Assembly (NCBI GenBank): GCA_007988745.1
Contig: BJUT01000001.1
Span: 248,001 to 312,000 of the forward strand
Direction: 5' to 3'
Source: Pseudoalteromonas atlantica
GTDB lineage: Bacteria; Pseudomonadota; Gammaproteobacteria; Enterobacterales; Alteromonadaceae
Length of the DNA: 64,000 nt
Shown here: positions 43,844 to 53,561 of the stretch, piece after piece
Numbering within the stretch: the first letter of the stretch is position 1
Layout: each line of letters opens with the position of its first letter
Made by a program: the position numbers and the translations under genes
The notes under the pieces: generated by a model
Databases searched by the model: none
Seen by the model: the letters and a program-made list of their open reading frames with translations, nothing else
What the model was told of the DNA's origin: nothing

Positions 43844-44227
43844 TTATTCGCTTAGTTCGAGGCGCTTCATAACAGAATTAACTTTTTTAGCGTTAAAAGG
43901 TTTTTCTATAAAGCCTTTAGCGCCTAATTCCCAGGTGTTTTGCACGTTTTCAAGGGTGTTATGACCCGAGCACATAACAACGTGAGCGTGAGGGTAGCTA
44001 TCATTAATATGTTCTAGAATATCAGAGCTTTCAGAATCAGGTAAGTCCACATCCAAAAATATGACATTGGGTGATTTTTTATCAAGAAGGGGTTTTGCAG
44101 AAAGGTAATCGTTGCTTTCTAAAATATCTTCAAAGCCTAGCTCTGTTAATATTTGGTTTAGGTAGTCACGTATTTCCTTAACGTCATCAATAATAAGTAT
44201 AGGCTCAAGCGGGCGCACAAATTCCAT
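43844..44227 (-). CDS. Single-domain response regulator (CheY-like)
   Basis: 127 residues, a receiver domain only. The acidic pocket is IDDVKE (DD), the phospho-acceptor Asp is in NVIFLDVDLPDSES (about residue 58), and the conserved Lys is in GFIEKPFN. No output domain. It heads the MoxR-DUF58-TgpA operon by 12 bp, an association that suggests phosphorelay input to this module. No cognate kinase gene is adjacent. Confidence 0.88.
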   Translation of the reverse strand: MEFVRPLEPILIIDDVKEIRDYLNQILTELGFEDILESNDYLSAKPLLDKKSPNVIFLDVDLPDSESSDILEHINDSYPHAHVVMCSGHNTLENVQNTWELGAKGFIEKPFNAKKVNSVMKRLELSE

Positions 44228-44693
44228 ATGTTAATTACTTCTATTTTTTATACATCTAAAGTAATTTAATTTTATGCTAAGCACTGTATAAGCTCAAGAA
44301 AGTAAATCAAAAAACAACCAATTAGCGCTTTTACGCGCCTAAACCTGCTGTATTAATTAAACGCCCACACCATTTAATTGGTTAATAAATGTTAAATATC
44401 GCTCTTCAATAGCCCTTTACAGGACATTTTAAATAAGACTTTAGTCATAACTGGCAATTTTATTTTGGAATTCAAAACTATTAAACCCTTGTTTATAAAT
44501 GTAAATTTTTATAAACACGATTTCATGTAAATGTTTTGTAATAAAAGATGTTGACGTTACATTATTCATTTGTGATTATGCTCATTAGCTGAGCCAATGC
44601 CCATTACGAAGCTTAAAAACACATTTAAATAAAATGCCCATTTGCTTTAGCTGCACACTGAAAATACACAACACACTAAATAGAGAGTTCATT
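44228..44693. other. Divergent intergenic region
   Basis: About 465 bp between the response-regulator operon and the porin. No gene is supported. Plus-strand porin promoter elements lie in its right part. TAAACCTGCTGTATTAATTAA at 44341-44361 weakly recalls the MITE terminal repeat but is not paired. Confidence 0.35.
44551..44579 (+). promoter_or_regulatory. Candidate promoter of the porin gene
   Basis: TTGACG at 44551-44556 and GATTAT at 44574-44579 with a 17-bp spacer, 115 bp upstream of the porin start. A leader of that length would allow post-transcriptional control, as common for porins. Confidence 0.5.
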
Positions 44694-46016
44694 ATGTTAA
44701 ATAATAAGAAAGCTAAATTTGCGCTAACTTTAGTAGCAGCAGCGTTGGCGGCGCCTGCACAAGCAGAAATGTCAGATTACTTTGACCGCCTTGACGTTAA
44801 CTTTCTAGCAATGCAAAACTTTCAGTCTATACAAGCTAAAGACGGTGCATTTCGTCCTGGAGATGAAGAGCAGTCATCAGGTTTTGGGCGTATTAGAGCT
44901 AACTTAATGCTTAAGTTTCATATAAATGAATACATTACTGCCGACATTGATATAGCCGAAGAGCCAAATGATTTTGGCGGCGGCGACCGTGATTTTTCGT
45001 TCCATAACGACTTTGCAGGTATTGAATTTGATTTACTTGGCTTATACGGCACACCAAACGAAAACGAAAATTTAACGCTTCGTTTAGGTAATATTGGCGC
45101 GTCTCCATTTCAGTTTAAAGGTTTTCAAGACGGCGCTGATAACCAAGGTAATGCCTTAATTGGTAACGGCATTAACGACTACGCAACCGCAGAAAACGGT
45201 GCACAATTAAGCTACACAGAAACTTTTGACAGTGGTGTACTTCGTTCTTATAACGTAGCGGGTCACATTACTACATCAAGCTTTGGCGAAGCATTTCAAG
45301 AAGATAGAGGCTTTAACTACCGCTTACAAGGTACATTAGAGTTTGAAGGTGGCTTTAAAGTTGGCTTAAATTACTTACAAGCTAACCAAGGCGACCAACT
45401 TCGTTTTGAAAATGGCGTAGCGAGCTTAGATGGACTCACAACAACAAATTACCGTTTTGGTGATGGCGAAAACTATAACTTTTCGGCTTCTCCTTCAAGC
45501 GAACGTGATACTCACGTAGGTGTTATGCCAGGGCTTGATCAGTCTATCATTCAATTAAATTTAGCGTATCAGCCATCAGATCAAACCAGCATCATTTTAA
45601 TGTTGGGTAAATCGTCTGACGATTACACCTTTGCAGACTCTGCAGGTAACGCAGTGGCAGGTATTACCTACTTTGGTACAGATGGCGTGGCAGACGAAAA
45701 CGGTACTACGTTTGATTCTAACAGTGTAATTAAAGGCGAAAGCTCAGTAGAATATTACGCCGTTGAAGCACAGCAATATATCATTCCTGAAAAACTTTAC
45801 GTAGCCGCGCGCTATGCAGAGTCAGAAAACACTTCCGATTTAATCAGCCAAAACGATAACACCGTTGAGCGCTTACAAGTAGCCGCAGGTTACTGGTTTA
45901 CAGATTCTACACTTTTAAAAGTTGAGTATGTAAACCAAGAAGAAGGCGCAAACTCAGGCGGCCAAATTGGTCGTGGTTTTGACGGTTTCACCTCAGAAAT
46001 CTCAGTTAAATTTTAA
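44694..46016 (+). CDS. Outer-membrane porin
   Basis: 440 residues from the ATG at 44694 (AGAGAG upstream; the longer frame adds 20 unlikely residues). Signal peptide MLNNKKAKFALTLVAAALAA-PAQA, then EMSDYFDRLDVNFLAM. The rest is amphipathic strands and acidic loops (DEEQSSGFGRIRANLMLKFH, NDFGGGDRDFSF), ending in EISVKF, a C-terminal Phe. Its place immediately before a polyol-type ABC importer suggests it admits the same sugar alcohols. An inverted repeat follows before the binding-protein gene. Confidence 0.78.
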   Translation: MLNNKKAKFALTLVAAALAAPAQAEMSDYFDRLDVNFLAMQNFQSIQAKDGAFRPGDEEQSSGFGRIRANLMLKFHINEYITADIDIAEEPNDFGGGDRDFSFHNDFAGIEFDLLGLYGTPNENENLTLRLGNIGASPFQFKGFQDGADNQGNALIGNGINDYATAENGAQLSYTETFDSGVLRSYNVAGHITTSSFGEAFQEDRGFNYRLQGTLEFEGGFKVGLNYLQANQGDQLRFENGVASLDGLTTTNYRFGDGENYNFSASPSSERDTHVGVMPGLDQSIIQLNLAYQPSDQTSIILMLGKSSDDYTFADSAGNAVAGITYFGTDGVADENGTTFDSNSVIKGESSVEYYAVEAQQYIIPEKLYVAARYAESENTSDLISQNDNTVERLQVAAGYWFTDSTLLKVEYVNQEEGANSGGQIGRGFDGFTSEISVKF

Positions 46017-46046
46017 ATAGCTTACTAACTTACTGTTTGGTTTAAA

Positions 46047-46082
46047 GGTAATTTCAGCGCTCTAAATACGTTGAAATTACTC
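46047..46082 (+). other. Hairpin between porin and binding-protein gene
   Basis: GTAATTTCA (46048-46056) pairs with TGAAATTAC (46072-46080) around a 15-nt loop without a T-run. A possible partial terminator or mRNA-stability element in the transport operon. Confidence 0.5.
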
Positions 46083-46154
46083 ACCGCTTTATTTACTAAG
46101 GCGCTTTACAGTTATTTTTAAGCGTCATTTAACATATTTATGAGGGTTAACCCG

Positions 46155-47459
46155 ATGAAAACTAAATTATTAATGCTCGCGTGTTCAATTATGGCTATTA
46201 ACGTAGCCGCTAAAGAAACCATAACCATTGCCACTGTTAATAATGGTGACATGATCACCATGAAAGAGCTTAGCAATCATTTTGAAGAACAAAACCCAGA
46301 TATTTCATTAAAATGGGTAACACTAGAAGAAAATATTTTACGTCAACGTGTAACAACCGATGTTGCCACAAAAGGCGGCCAATACGATGTAATGACAATT
46401 GGCACATATGAAGTGCCAATTTGGGGTAAACAAAACTGGCTAACTGAGCTTGATAACCTAGGTGAAAATTACGACGTTGATGACTTACTACCGGCTATTC
46501 GCAGTGGTTTAACGATAGATAACAAATTATACGCGGCCCCATTTTATGGCGAAAGCTCTATGGTTATGTACCGTACAGACCTAATGGAAAAAGCCGGCCT
46601 AGAAATGCCAAACGCGCCTACGTGGAGCTTTATTCAAAAAGCTGCAAAAGCGATGACCAATAAAGATGAAGGTGTTTATGGCCTTTGCTTACGCGGTAAA
46701 GCTGGTTGGGGCGAAAATGTTGCTTTAATTACTTCAATGGCAAATTCGTTTGGCGCTCGCTGGTTTGATGAAAATTGGAAACCACAATTTAACACCCCTG
46801 AGTGGAAAGCCACACTCCAGTACTATGTAGATGTTATGAAAGAGTCTGGACCTGCGGGTTCGTCAGCGAATGGGTTTAACGAAAACCTGGCGTTATTTCA
46901 AACGGGTAAATGTGGTATTTGGATTGATGCAACGGTTGCTGGCGCATTTGTAACCAATAAAAAAGATTCTGAAGTCGCTGATAAAGTAGGCTTTGCACTT
47001 GCACCAGATAATGGCCTAGGTAAACGTGGTAACTGGCTATGGTCATGGACACTTGCAATTCCTTCTAGCAGTAAAAAATCTGATGCTGCAATGAAATTTA
47101 TTAGCTGGGCTACATCAAAAGAGTACAGCCAATTAGTTGCCGATAACAAAGGCTGGGCAAAAGTACCGCCGGGTACTCGCGCATCACTTTATGAAAACGA
47201 GCAATACATGAATGCAGCACCGTTTGCACAAATAACGCTTGATTCTATTAATTCGGCCGACCCGAAAAACCCTACTGTTAACCCCGTGCCTTATGTTGGC
47301 ATTCAGTTTGTTGCTATCCCTGAATTTCAAGGTATTGGCACTGCTGTTGGGCAGCAGTTTTCCGCTGCACTTACTGGGCAAATGACTGTTGAGCAAGCGC
47401 TTAACACATCACAACGCCTAGTTGAGCGCACAATGCGTAAAGCGCGTTACCCAAAATAA
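46155..47459 (+). CDS. Polyol ABC transporter, periplasmic binding protein
   Basis: 434 residues from the ATG at 46155 (GAGGG upstream). Signal peptide LLMLACSIMAINVAA, then KETITIATVNNGDMITMKEL. It is a family-1 solute-binding protein closely resembling mannitol/sorbitol (MtlE/SmoE) binding proteins: WVTLEENILRQRVTTDVATK, YGVCLRGKAGWGENV-like GLCLRGKAGWGENVALITSM, GFNENLALFQTGKCGIWIDA, RTMRKARYPK. It probably binds a hexitol; the exact ligand cannot be read from sequence. No mannitol dehydrogenase gene follows. Confidence 0.87.
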   Translation: MKTKLLMLACSIMAINVAAKETITIATVNNGDMITMKELSNHFEEQNPDISLKWVTLEENILRQRVTTDVATKGGQYDVMTIGTYEVPIWGKQNWLTELDNLGENYDVDDLLPAIRSGLTIDNKLYAAPFYGESSMVMYRTDLMEKAGLEMPNAPTWSFIQKAAKAMTNKDEGVYGLCLRGKAGWGENVALITSMANSFGARWFDENWKPQFNTPEWKATLQYYVDVMKESGPAGSSANGFNENLALFQTGKCGIWIDATVAGAFVTNKKDSEVADKVGFALAPDNGLGKRGNWLWSWTLAIPSSSKKSDAAMKFISWATSKEYSQLVADNKGWAKVPPGTRASLYENEQYMNAAPFAQITLDSINSADPKNPTVNPVPYVGIQFVAIPEFQGIGTAVGQQFSAALTGQMTVEQALNTSQRLVERTMRKARYPK

Positions 47460-47470
47460 ATAAGTAGGCG

Positions 47471-47565
47471 GGTAAGTTTAACACTTACCTCGTATTTTTC
47501 GTCAGCATTAGCATGTTATCTAGTAGCCGTTTGTCGTTGTTGCTAAGGTTAATGCTGACTTTTTG
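47471..47565 (+). other. Two hairpins after the binding-protein gene
   Basis: GGTAAGT/ACTTACC (47471-47489) followed by CGTATTTTT, then GTCAGCATTA/TAATGCTGAC (47501-47559) followed by TTTTTGAAGG. Such structures commonly reduce permease expression relative to the binding protein in ABC operons. Confidence 0.6.
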
Positions 47566-47577
47566 AAGGTCACTGAT

Positions 47578-48450
47578 ATGGCAACTACACAGTCTCGTAC
47601 GCTTGCACGCATAATGCTATTTCCTAGTGTAATTTTATTACTAGGATGGATGATAGTGCCGCTGTGCATGACACTCTATTTCTCGTTTGTAGATTACAAC
47701 TTACTTATTCCTGGTGAACGCGAATTTGTAGGCTTTTTAAACTACGAGTTTTTTTTAACAGATCCCGCATTTGTTGAATCCTTTTTTAATACCCTTTATT
47801 TAGTAACGGGTGTATTAGCTATCACCATTTGTGGTGGTATCGGTTTAGCTGTTCTCCTCGACCAAGCAATATGGGGGCGAAACTATGTTCGTATTATGGT
47901 TCTCGCCCCATTTTTTGTTATGCCAACCGTATCGGCTTTGGTGTGGAAAAACATGTTTATGAACCCTGTAAACGGATTATTTGCACACTTTGCAATTTGG
48001 CTCGGGTTTGAACCTATCGACTTTTTTGCGCAAATGCCTTTGTTTTCAATCATTATTATTGTTTCTTGGCAGTGGTTACCGTTTGCAGCGTTGATATTAC
48101 TCACGGCAATTCAATCCCTTGACCGCGAACAACTCGAAGCTGCCGATTTAGATGGTGCAGGGCCTTTTAGTAAGTTTTTTTACATCGTGCTGCCGCATTT
48201 ATCACGCGCTGTTACCGCTGTTATTTTAATTGAAACTATATTTTTACTTTCTATTTTTGCAGAAATTTTAGTGACAACCAGTGGCGGGCCTGGGTATGCA
48301 TCAACCAATATTACTTACTTAATTTATACCCAATCGTTATTACAATTTGATGTAGGCGGGGGCTCAGCAGGGGGCATAGTTGCAGTAATTATTGCCAATA
48401 TTGTAGCCATATTTTTAATGCGCCTTATTGGTAAAAACTTAGAGGGTTAA
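47578..48450 (+). CDS. Polyol ABC transporter, permease 1
   Basis: 290 residues from the ATG at 47578 (MATTQSRTLARIMLFPSVIL); the upstream in-frame TTG is not chosen. Six membrane helices, family of MalF-like permeases. The EAA loop that contacts the ATPase is EQLEAADLDGAGPFSKFFYIVLPHL (EAAxxDGA). It is followed by the second permease after 2 bp. Confidence 0.9.
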   Translation: MATTQSRTLARIMLFPSVILLLGWMIVPLCMTLYFSFVDYNLLIPGEREFVGFLNYEFFLTDPAFVESFFNTLYLVTGVLAITICGGIGLAVLLDQAIWGRNYVRIMVLAPFFVMPTVSALVWKNMFMNPVNGLFAHFAIWLGFEPIDFFAQMPLFSIIIIVSWQWLPFAALILLTAIQSLDREQLEAADLDGAGPFSKFFYIVLPHLSRAVTAVILIETIFLLSIFAEILVTTSGGPGYASTNITYLIYTQSLLQFDVGGGSAGGIVAVIIANIVAIFLMRLIGKNLEG

Positions 48451-48452
48451 TC

Positions 48453-49283
48453 ATGGCTAGTGCAGCAAATAAAAAATCAAAACTAATTTATACCCTGGCA
48501 GCATGGACCATCAGTGGGATGATATTTTTCCCAATTTTATGGACATTAATCACCAGTTTTAAAACCGAAGCAGAAGCAATATCAGCCACACCAGCGTTAT
48601 TTGCTTTTGATTGGACACTGGAAAACTATCAAGATGTGTTAGCCCGCTCGCCGTATTTTGATCACTTTTGGAACTCGGTGGTTATATCACTAGGCTCAAG
48701 TTTATTGGGCTTATTAATAGCCGTACCAGCCGCGTGGTCAATGGCGTTTGTGCAAACGAAAAAAACTAAAAACCTACTTATGTGGATGCTTTCTACAAAA
48801 ATGCTCCCGCCGGTAGGGGTGTTAATTCCTATTTATTTACTCTTTAGAGACTTTGCTTTATTAGATACAAAACTGGGCTTAGTTATTGTTATGACCTTAA
48901 TAAACTTACCGATTATGGTATGGATGTTATACACCTACTTTAGAGAAATTCCGGGTGAAATTTTAGAGGCGTCACGAATGGATGGTGCAACTATTGGTGA
49001 AGAAATATTTCATGTATTACTGCCAATCGCATTACCTGGCATAGCCTCAACATTACTGTTAAACGTAATTTTGGCATGGAACGAAGCATTTTGGACACTC
49101 ATTTTAACCGCTGCGAATGCCGCACCACTAACGGCATTTATTGCCAGTTACTCAAGCCCAGAAGGGTTATTTTACGCCAAGTTGTCGGCAGCATCTGCCA
49201 TGGCCATTGTGCCAATATTAATTCTTGGTTGGTTTAGTCAAAAACAATTAGTGCGCGGCTTAAGCTTTGGCGCAGTAAAGTAG
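48453..49283 (+). CDS. Polyol ABC transporter, permease 2
   Basis: 276 residues, MalG-like permease with six helices. The EAA motif reads [26 protein letters not shown]-terminal [15 protein letters not shown] is typical. It starts 2 bp after permease 1 and precedes the ATPase by 10 bp. Confidence 0.9.
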   Translation: MASAANKKSKLIYTLAAWTISGMIFFPILWTLITSFKTEAEAISATPALFAFDWTLENYQDVLARSPYFDHFWNSVVISLGSSLLGLLIAVPAAWSMAFVQTKKTKNLLMWMLSTKMLPPVGVLIPIYLLFRDFALLDTKLGLVIVMTLINLPIMVWMLYTYFREIPGEILEASRMDGATIGEEIFHVLLPIALPGIASTLLLNVILAWNEAFWTLILTAANAAPLTAFIASYSSPEGLFYAKLSAASAMAIVPILILGWFSQKQLVRGLSFGAVK

Positions 49284-49293
49284 GAGAACACAC

Positions 49294-50307
49294 ATGGGCA
49301 GCATCACACTAAAAAAAGTAACTAAAAGTTTTGATGAAGTTAACGTAATTAAACCGCTTGATTTAGAGATAAAAGACGGTGAATTTATTGTATTTGTAGG
49401 GCCATCGGGCTGTGGTAAATCAACATTACTACGTATGATTGCCGGATTGGAAGACACAACCAGCGGGACAATTGAGATTGATGGCCAAGATGCAACACAG
49501 ACGCCACCGGCAAAACGTGGTTTAGCTATGGTATTTCAGTCGTACGCTTTGTACCCGCACATGAGTGTACGCAATAACATTGCGTTTCCACTAAAACGTG
49601 CAAAAGTAAGCCCTGCGGAAATTGAAAGTAAAATAGCAAATGCCGCTAAAATACTTAATTTAACTGATTACTTAGACCGTAAACCAGGGCAATTATCGGG
49701 CGGGCAACGCCAACGTGTAGCAATAGGGCGTGCAATTGTTAGGCAACCGTCGGCTTTTTTGTTTGACGAACCGCTTTCAAATTTAGATGCATCACTGCGT
49801 GTAAATATGCGCTTAGAAATTTCTGAGCTACACAAAAGCTTAGCTACAACAATGATTTATGTAACACATGACCAAGTTGAAGCGATGACAATGGCAGACA
49901 GAATTGCAGTATTTAATGGTGGGATTATTGAGCAAGTCGGAACGCCGCTTGAGCTGTATCAGCACCCAGTAAATAAATTTGTTGCAGGCTTTATTGGTTC
50001 ACCAAAAATGAACTTTATTGAAGTAGATAACGATAGCCATGCACAAACGCACAGTTTGGGTGTACGTCCTGAGCACTTTGAAATTTCAACTGAGTCAGGA
50101 ACTTGGCAAGGTACTGTAGGCGTTATCGAGCATTTAGGTTCTGAAAGCTTTTTACATGTAACTATTAACGATGGCAGTACGGTTACGGTAAAAGCAGATG
50201 GCGATTGCCCACTACAATATGGCGATACAATTTATTTAAGTGCGCCTGAGCACAAGGTACATAGATTTGATAAAAATGGGTTAACGATTAAAAACCCAAC
50301 AGTTTAA
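49294..50307 (+). CDS. Polyol ABC transporter, ATP-binding protein (MalK/UgpC type)
   Basis: 337 residues. Walker [21 protein letters not shown] (~32-51), Q-loop [11 protein letters not shown], signature [17 protein letters not shown], Walker [17 protein letters not shown] and H-loop [16 protein letters not shown]. The C-terminal TOBE-like domain ([14 protein letters not shown]) is typical of sugar-importer ATPases. TAGGAG precedes the ATG. Confidence 0.94.
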   Translation: MGSITLKKVTKSFDEVNVIKPLDLEIKDGEFIVFVGPSGCGKSTLLRMIAGLEDTTSGTIEIDGQDATQTPPAKRGLAMVFQSYALYPHMSVRNNIAFPLKRAKVSPAEIESKIANAAKILNLTDYLDRKPGQLSGGQRQRVAIGRAIVRQPSAFLFDEPLSNLDASLRVNMRLEISELHKSLATTMIYVTHDQVEAMTMADRIAVFNGGIIEQVGTPLELYQHPVNKFVAGFIGSPKMNFIEVDNDSHAQTHSLGVRPEHFEISTESGTWQGTVGVIEHLGSESFLHVTINDGSTVTVKADGDCPLQYGDTIYLSAPEHKVHRFDKNGLTIKNPTV

Positions 50308-50321
50308 TCCGCCGTTTTCAC

Positions 50322-50360
50322 CCAATACTTTAGGAATAGCAAATTTACCTAAAGTATTGG
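50322..50360 (+). terminator. Terminator-like inverted repeat after the ABC operon
   Basis: CCAATACTTTAGG and its exact complement CCTAAAGTATTGG around a 13-nt spacer, followed by TTATTAAATT. A perfect 13-bp stem but no strong T-run. It could also be a regulator-binding site in front of the SorC gene. Confidence 0.6.
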
Positions 50361-50471
50361 TTATTAAATTAATGTGACACTTCGGCATTTTATAAATGAA
50401 TGATATATTTGCAAATATTATAAAATGATTTATCGCTAAAACTAAGCGGCTTATCAAAATAAGAGGTTTAT

Positions 50472-51431
50472 GTGGCAAAGCTATCAAATACAGAAATACG
50501 TAAGCTCGATGATGCAGCTAGAGCAGGGTGGCTCTATTATGTTGCGGGTAAAACACAAGACGAAATTGCCAAAAAGCTCAATGTATCTCGTCAATCTGCT
50601 CAACGTATGGTGGCATTATCTGTAAGCCAAGGGCTTATTAAAGTAAGGCTCGATCATCCTATTGCTAAATGTATGGATTTAGCAGAAAAAATTAAAAGCC
50701 GTTTTGGCTTAGACTCTTGTGAAGTAGTGCCTAGCGATGGCTCAGATCCAAACTCTACAGTGGGTTTAGCGCAAGCCGGGGCTGCTGAAATACAACGCCA
50801 TTTAAAATCAGAAACACCAAAAATTTTAGCTATGGGTACTGGGCGTGTATTACGTGCATGCGTTGATGAACTGCCAACGTTAGATTGTAGCCAACACAAA
50901 GTAGTGGCGATGCTAGGTAACATGGCACTTGATGGGTCCGCTTCACCTTATGATGTAGTCGTTAGAATGGCCGAGCATATAAATGCAAAGCATTACCCAA
51001 TGCCGCTTCCTGTATTACCAAGAAGTGTTGAAGAAAAACAGCAATTGCATTCACAACATAATATTACCAGTAACTTAAAATTGGCCACTCAAGCCGACGT
51101 AACGTTTGTGGGTGTAGGTAGCCTAGGCGAAAAATCGCCATTGCATATTGATGGCTTTGTTGATGAGCAAGAGCTAAAAGAGCTACAAAATTTAGGGGCT
51201 GTGGGTGAAATGATCAGCTGGGTTTACGACAAACGCGGCCAATTAATTGACTGCACTGTAAACCAACGTGTTGCCAGTACGCCATTAAAAATTGAAGGTA
51301 ATAAACAAATTTACGCTATAGCCGCCGGTGAAGATAAAGTACTTGCGATACTTGGTGCAGTTAGATCAAATATGATCAGCGGTTTAATTACTAACGAATA
51401 CACAGCAGAACGTATTTTAAGTATGGATTAG
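50472..51431 (+). CDS. SorC-family transcriptional regulator
   Basis: 319 residues starting with GTG at 50472 (AAGAGG 5 nt upstream). The N-terminal helix-turn-helix is at ~15-60 (GWLYYVAGKTQDEIAKKLNV, SRQSAQRMVALSVSQGLI). The C-terminal sugar-binding SorC domain has ILAMGTGRVLRACVDELPTL, DVTFVGVGSLGEKSPLHIDG and GEDKVLAILGAVRSNMISGLI. Regulators of this family control polyol/sorbose uptake and respond to sugar phosphates or sugars. It is likely the regulator of the adjacent ABC importer and porin. Confidence 0.88.
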   Translation: MAKLSNTEIRKLDDAARAGWLYYVAGKTQDEIAKKLNVSRQSAQRMVALSVSQGLIKVRLDHPIAKCMDLAEKIKSRFGLDSCEVVPSDGSDPNSTVGLAQAGAAEIQRHLKSETPKILAMGTGRVLRACVDELPTLDCSQHKVVAMLGNMALDGSASPYDVVVRMAEHINAKHYPMPLPVLPRSVEEKQQLHSQHNITSNLKLATQADVTFVGVGSLGEKSPLHIDGFVDEQELKELQNLGAVGEMISWVYDKRGQLIDCTVNQRVASTPLKIEGNKQIYAIAAGEDKVLAILGAVRSNMISGLITNEYTAERILSMD

Positions 51432-51480
51432 CTAAGGTTGTTTAGCTAGCTTTTTAAAATCTACGGATATTAACTGACTG

Positions 51481-51523
51481 AATGAGCCTTTATTTTTCAA
51501 AAAGGAAAACTAACAGGCTCATT
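51481..51523 (+). terminator. Terminator of the SorC regulator gene
   Basis: AATGAGCCT pairs with AGGCTCATT; an inner TTTTTC/AAAAAGG pair extends the stem; followed by TTAAAATACC. Confidence 0.65.
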
Positions 51524-52319
51524 TAAAATACCAATAAAGTTTTAATAAATTTAGGCTTTTTATAAAACGTTTTAAATAGCGCTTTAATAAAAGAGCGCCG
51601 AACTGAAAGAACGTTGATGAAAATAGCAAATCAAAAACTGCTGTGGTTAAAATTTTAAAGTAGCCAATGCTTAAAGTTATTTGTAAGTAATATTGTTAGT
51701 AAAGTTTTGAGTGTAAATAAAAGCGTAATGACCAGAAATAAACTAAAAGCACTTAGCAAAGTAAGGCATGGTATAGTTTGGCAAAAACAACTTTAATGTC
51801 CGATACCGTCTAGTATTGGACATAGTAGGAGTGTAATACGCGCTCCTTATTATAATATACATAACTACCTATAATTTATATTATGTTAAATACGGTAAAT
51901 TAATACATAATCAAAGTAACTATGCTTCTATTAATTACGTATAAACCCCTATTTTTGGTGTTTTGAGTAATAGTCGTTTTAAAGTTGGTCTTTCAGTTAA
52001 CCGTTTAAATTGTTATGCACAGTAACTTTTAACAACAACTTACGCACTACTTTTTACACCGAAATTTTTGCTAATATTTATGTAGTCTTTTAATCTTATA
52101 AAGCCTAGCAATTACAAATTCCATATTGCAGCCTCTATACTCCCTTTATGAAAATTAATTACCTTTTTTAAACAGGCTCAAATTTTGTAATTTTCGTTTC
52201 TATCATTTTATTTAAAGCTAACTTACTGCTACAAGAATTTATTACGCCTCATATCAGGTTTAATTTAAAGCCTTAGATTTTTCTTCAAAACCTAAGGCTT
52301 AACGCAAAAATAATATGAA
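51524..52319. other. Large non-coding region with two hairpins
   Basis: About 800 bp with no protein frame I can support. At 51798-51821 GTCCGATAC pairs with GTATTGGAC, and at 51827-51847 AGGAG pairs with CTCCT, followed by TATTATAATAT. Together these could be the 3' end of a small RNA; there is no independent evidence for transcription. CTAAGGCTTAACG/AACCTAAGGCTT near 52295 may be the 3' side of the nuclease terminator. Confidence 0.4.
52276..52305 (-). terminator. Probable terminator of the nuclease gene
   Basis: AAGCCTTAGATTTTT and AAAACCTAAGGCTT are near-complementary (stem AAGCCTTAG / CTAAGGCTT at 52269-52277 and 52293-52301), placed 18 bp after the nuclease stop. On the minus strand TTAAATTAAACC follows, so the T-run is weak. 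Confidence 0.55.
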
Positions 52320-53096
52320 TTAGTTACAACCTAGTTCAGACCTTAAACCATACACTGATGATTCAATTGTTTGTGCACTGTTGTACGATAAGTTTGGCAT
52401 TACATTTATACCCGAGCGCGATTCAACTTCATCAATACTTACTTCGGTATTACAAAAGTTATCACTGCGACTTGCTGTTTGCTCCATAATAAATGCCGAT
52501 GCTTTAATTGTGCTACCAGTTTGCTGCATAACAATTTTAAAATAGCCACTTGGAATGGTATGCGCTTCGTTAGCTTGTGGTAACTCTGCAAAATAATATT
52601 CGTATAATGGACCTGTTACTACATATAAATCATTTCCATTTCCTACGTGATTTCGCACTGCAGATTCAAGCCTAACCCATGGGCCTTGATTTAATGCGGA
52701 TGATTGCGGCGTAATATTAGAAAGTAAGTTTGTTAGTTTCCAATCATCCGTATTGCTAAAAGATGCTAATGGAACTTGATGGCCTCTATCGGTATTTATT
52801 GTTGCATATGCATCGGTGTAATCACTAGGCTCTAACGTATAGTGTGAGTATAGATCAGGATCAGCTTTCCAACTTCTGCTTCTCGATGGTCCACTCATAG
52901 TGCTAGTCGTAACATGGTAAGCCACCCAATCTGCAAACTTTGTATAACGATTATTTTTTAAAGTATAAATACTTCGCTCAATTGTATTACCATTATCTAA
53001 ACCTGTTGGGCAACCTTGTAAACAATTGTCTGCACTTGCACTGTGCGCAAAACATAAACCTGTAAGTACTATTGATGCCTTTATTATTGTCTTCAT
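52320..53096 (-). CDS. Secreted DNA/RNA non-specific endonuclease
   Basis: 258 residues. Signal peptide MKTIIKASIVLTGLCFAHSASA then DNCLQGCPTG. The Serratia-nuclease/NUC1 fold is marked by TDRGHQVPLASF, with the catalytic His in DRGH, and the metal-binding Asn region LLSNITPQSSALNQGPW. The catalytic-site layout is intact. Four cysteines (two near the N-terminus, one in FCNTE, one near the C-terminus ELGCN) suggest disulfides. It likely digests extracellular nucleic acids for nutrition or biofilm control. Single gene. Confidence 0.88.
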   Translation of the reverse strand: MKTIIKASIVLTGLCFAHSASADNCLQGCPTGLDNGNTIERSIYTLKNNRYTKFADWVAYHVTTSTMSGPSRSRSWKADPDLYSHYTLEPSDYTDAYATINTDRGHQVPLASFSNTDDWKLTNLLSNITPQSSALNQGPWVRLESAVRNHVGNGNDLYVVTGPLYEYYFAELPQANEAHTIPSGYFKIVMQQTGSTIKASAFIMEQTASRSDNFCNTEVSIDEVESRSGINVMPNLSYNSAQTIESSVYGLRSELGCN

Positions 53097-53458
53097 TGTT
53101 TTATCCTCAATTAAATGAGGGTAAAAATTAGCAGTACATTATTACAGCAATATGTATCTAACTAATTGTTTATAAATACAATAATATCGTCTTAGGCTTT
53201 TGGTATTACTAATAAAAGTCGCGAGTATACAGCTACCCTCGCCTTATATTCAACGTAGTAACGTTGTTTGTAGACCTAGCGAATAAAGGGGTTTTTATAT
53301 ACCTATATGTATTATGTTAAATTGAGTTCTTTGTGATTTTCTATGCGTAATCACCCTGATATAAAGCGTTTACGCATACTTTTAATGTATTAATATTGAG
53401 CAATTAATAGCTACTTTACTTAAATGGTTTAATACTAAAAAATAGATGAAAACAAAAA
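53097..53458. other. Non-coding region upstream of the nuclease
   Basis: About 360 bp, AT-rich. It should hold the nuclease promoter. No clear regulator site or frame. Confidence 0.3.
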
Positions 53459-53505
53459 GCCGTTTGAGTAACTAATTATATAAAAATTAATACAGCTCAA
53501 ACGGC
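53459..53505 (-). terminator. Rho-independent terminator of the alpha/beta hydrolase gene
   Basis: GCCGTTTGAG (53459-53468) and CTCAAACGGC (53496-53505) form a 10-bp stem. On the minus strand TTTTTGTTTT follows. Confidence 0.75.
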
Positions 53506-53514
53506 ATGGTTTTA

Positions 53515-53547
53515 TATACATGTTAGCCAAAGTGGCTAACATGTATA
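53515..53547 (-). terminator. Second hairpin after the hydrolase gene
   Basis: TATACATGTTAGCCA and its exact complement TGGCTAACATGTATA around AAG: a perfect 15-bp stem, 15 bp after the hydrolase stop and upstream of the true terminator. Confidence 0.8.
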
Positions 53548-53561
53548 TAAATTAAGGTATT

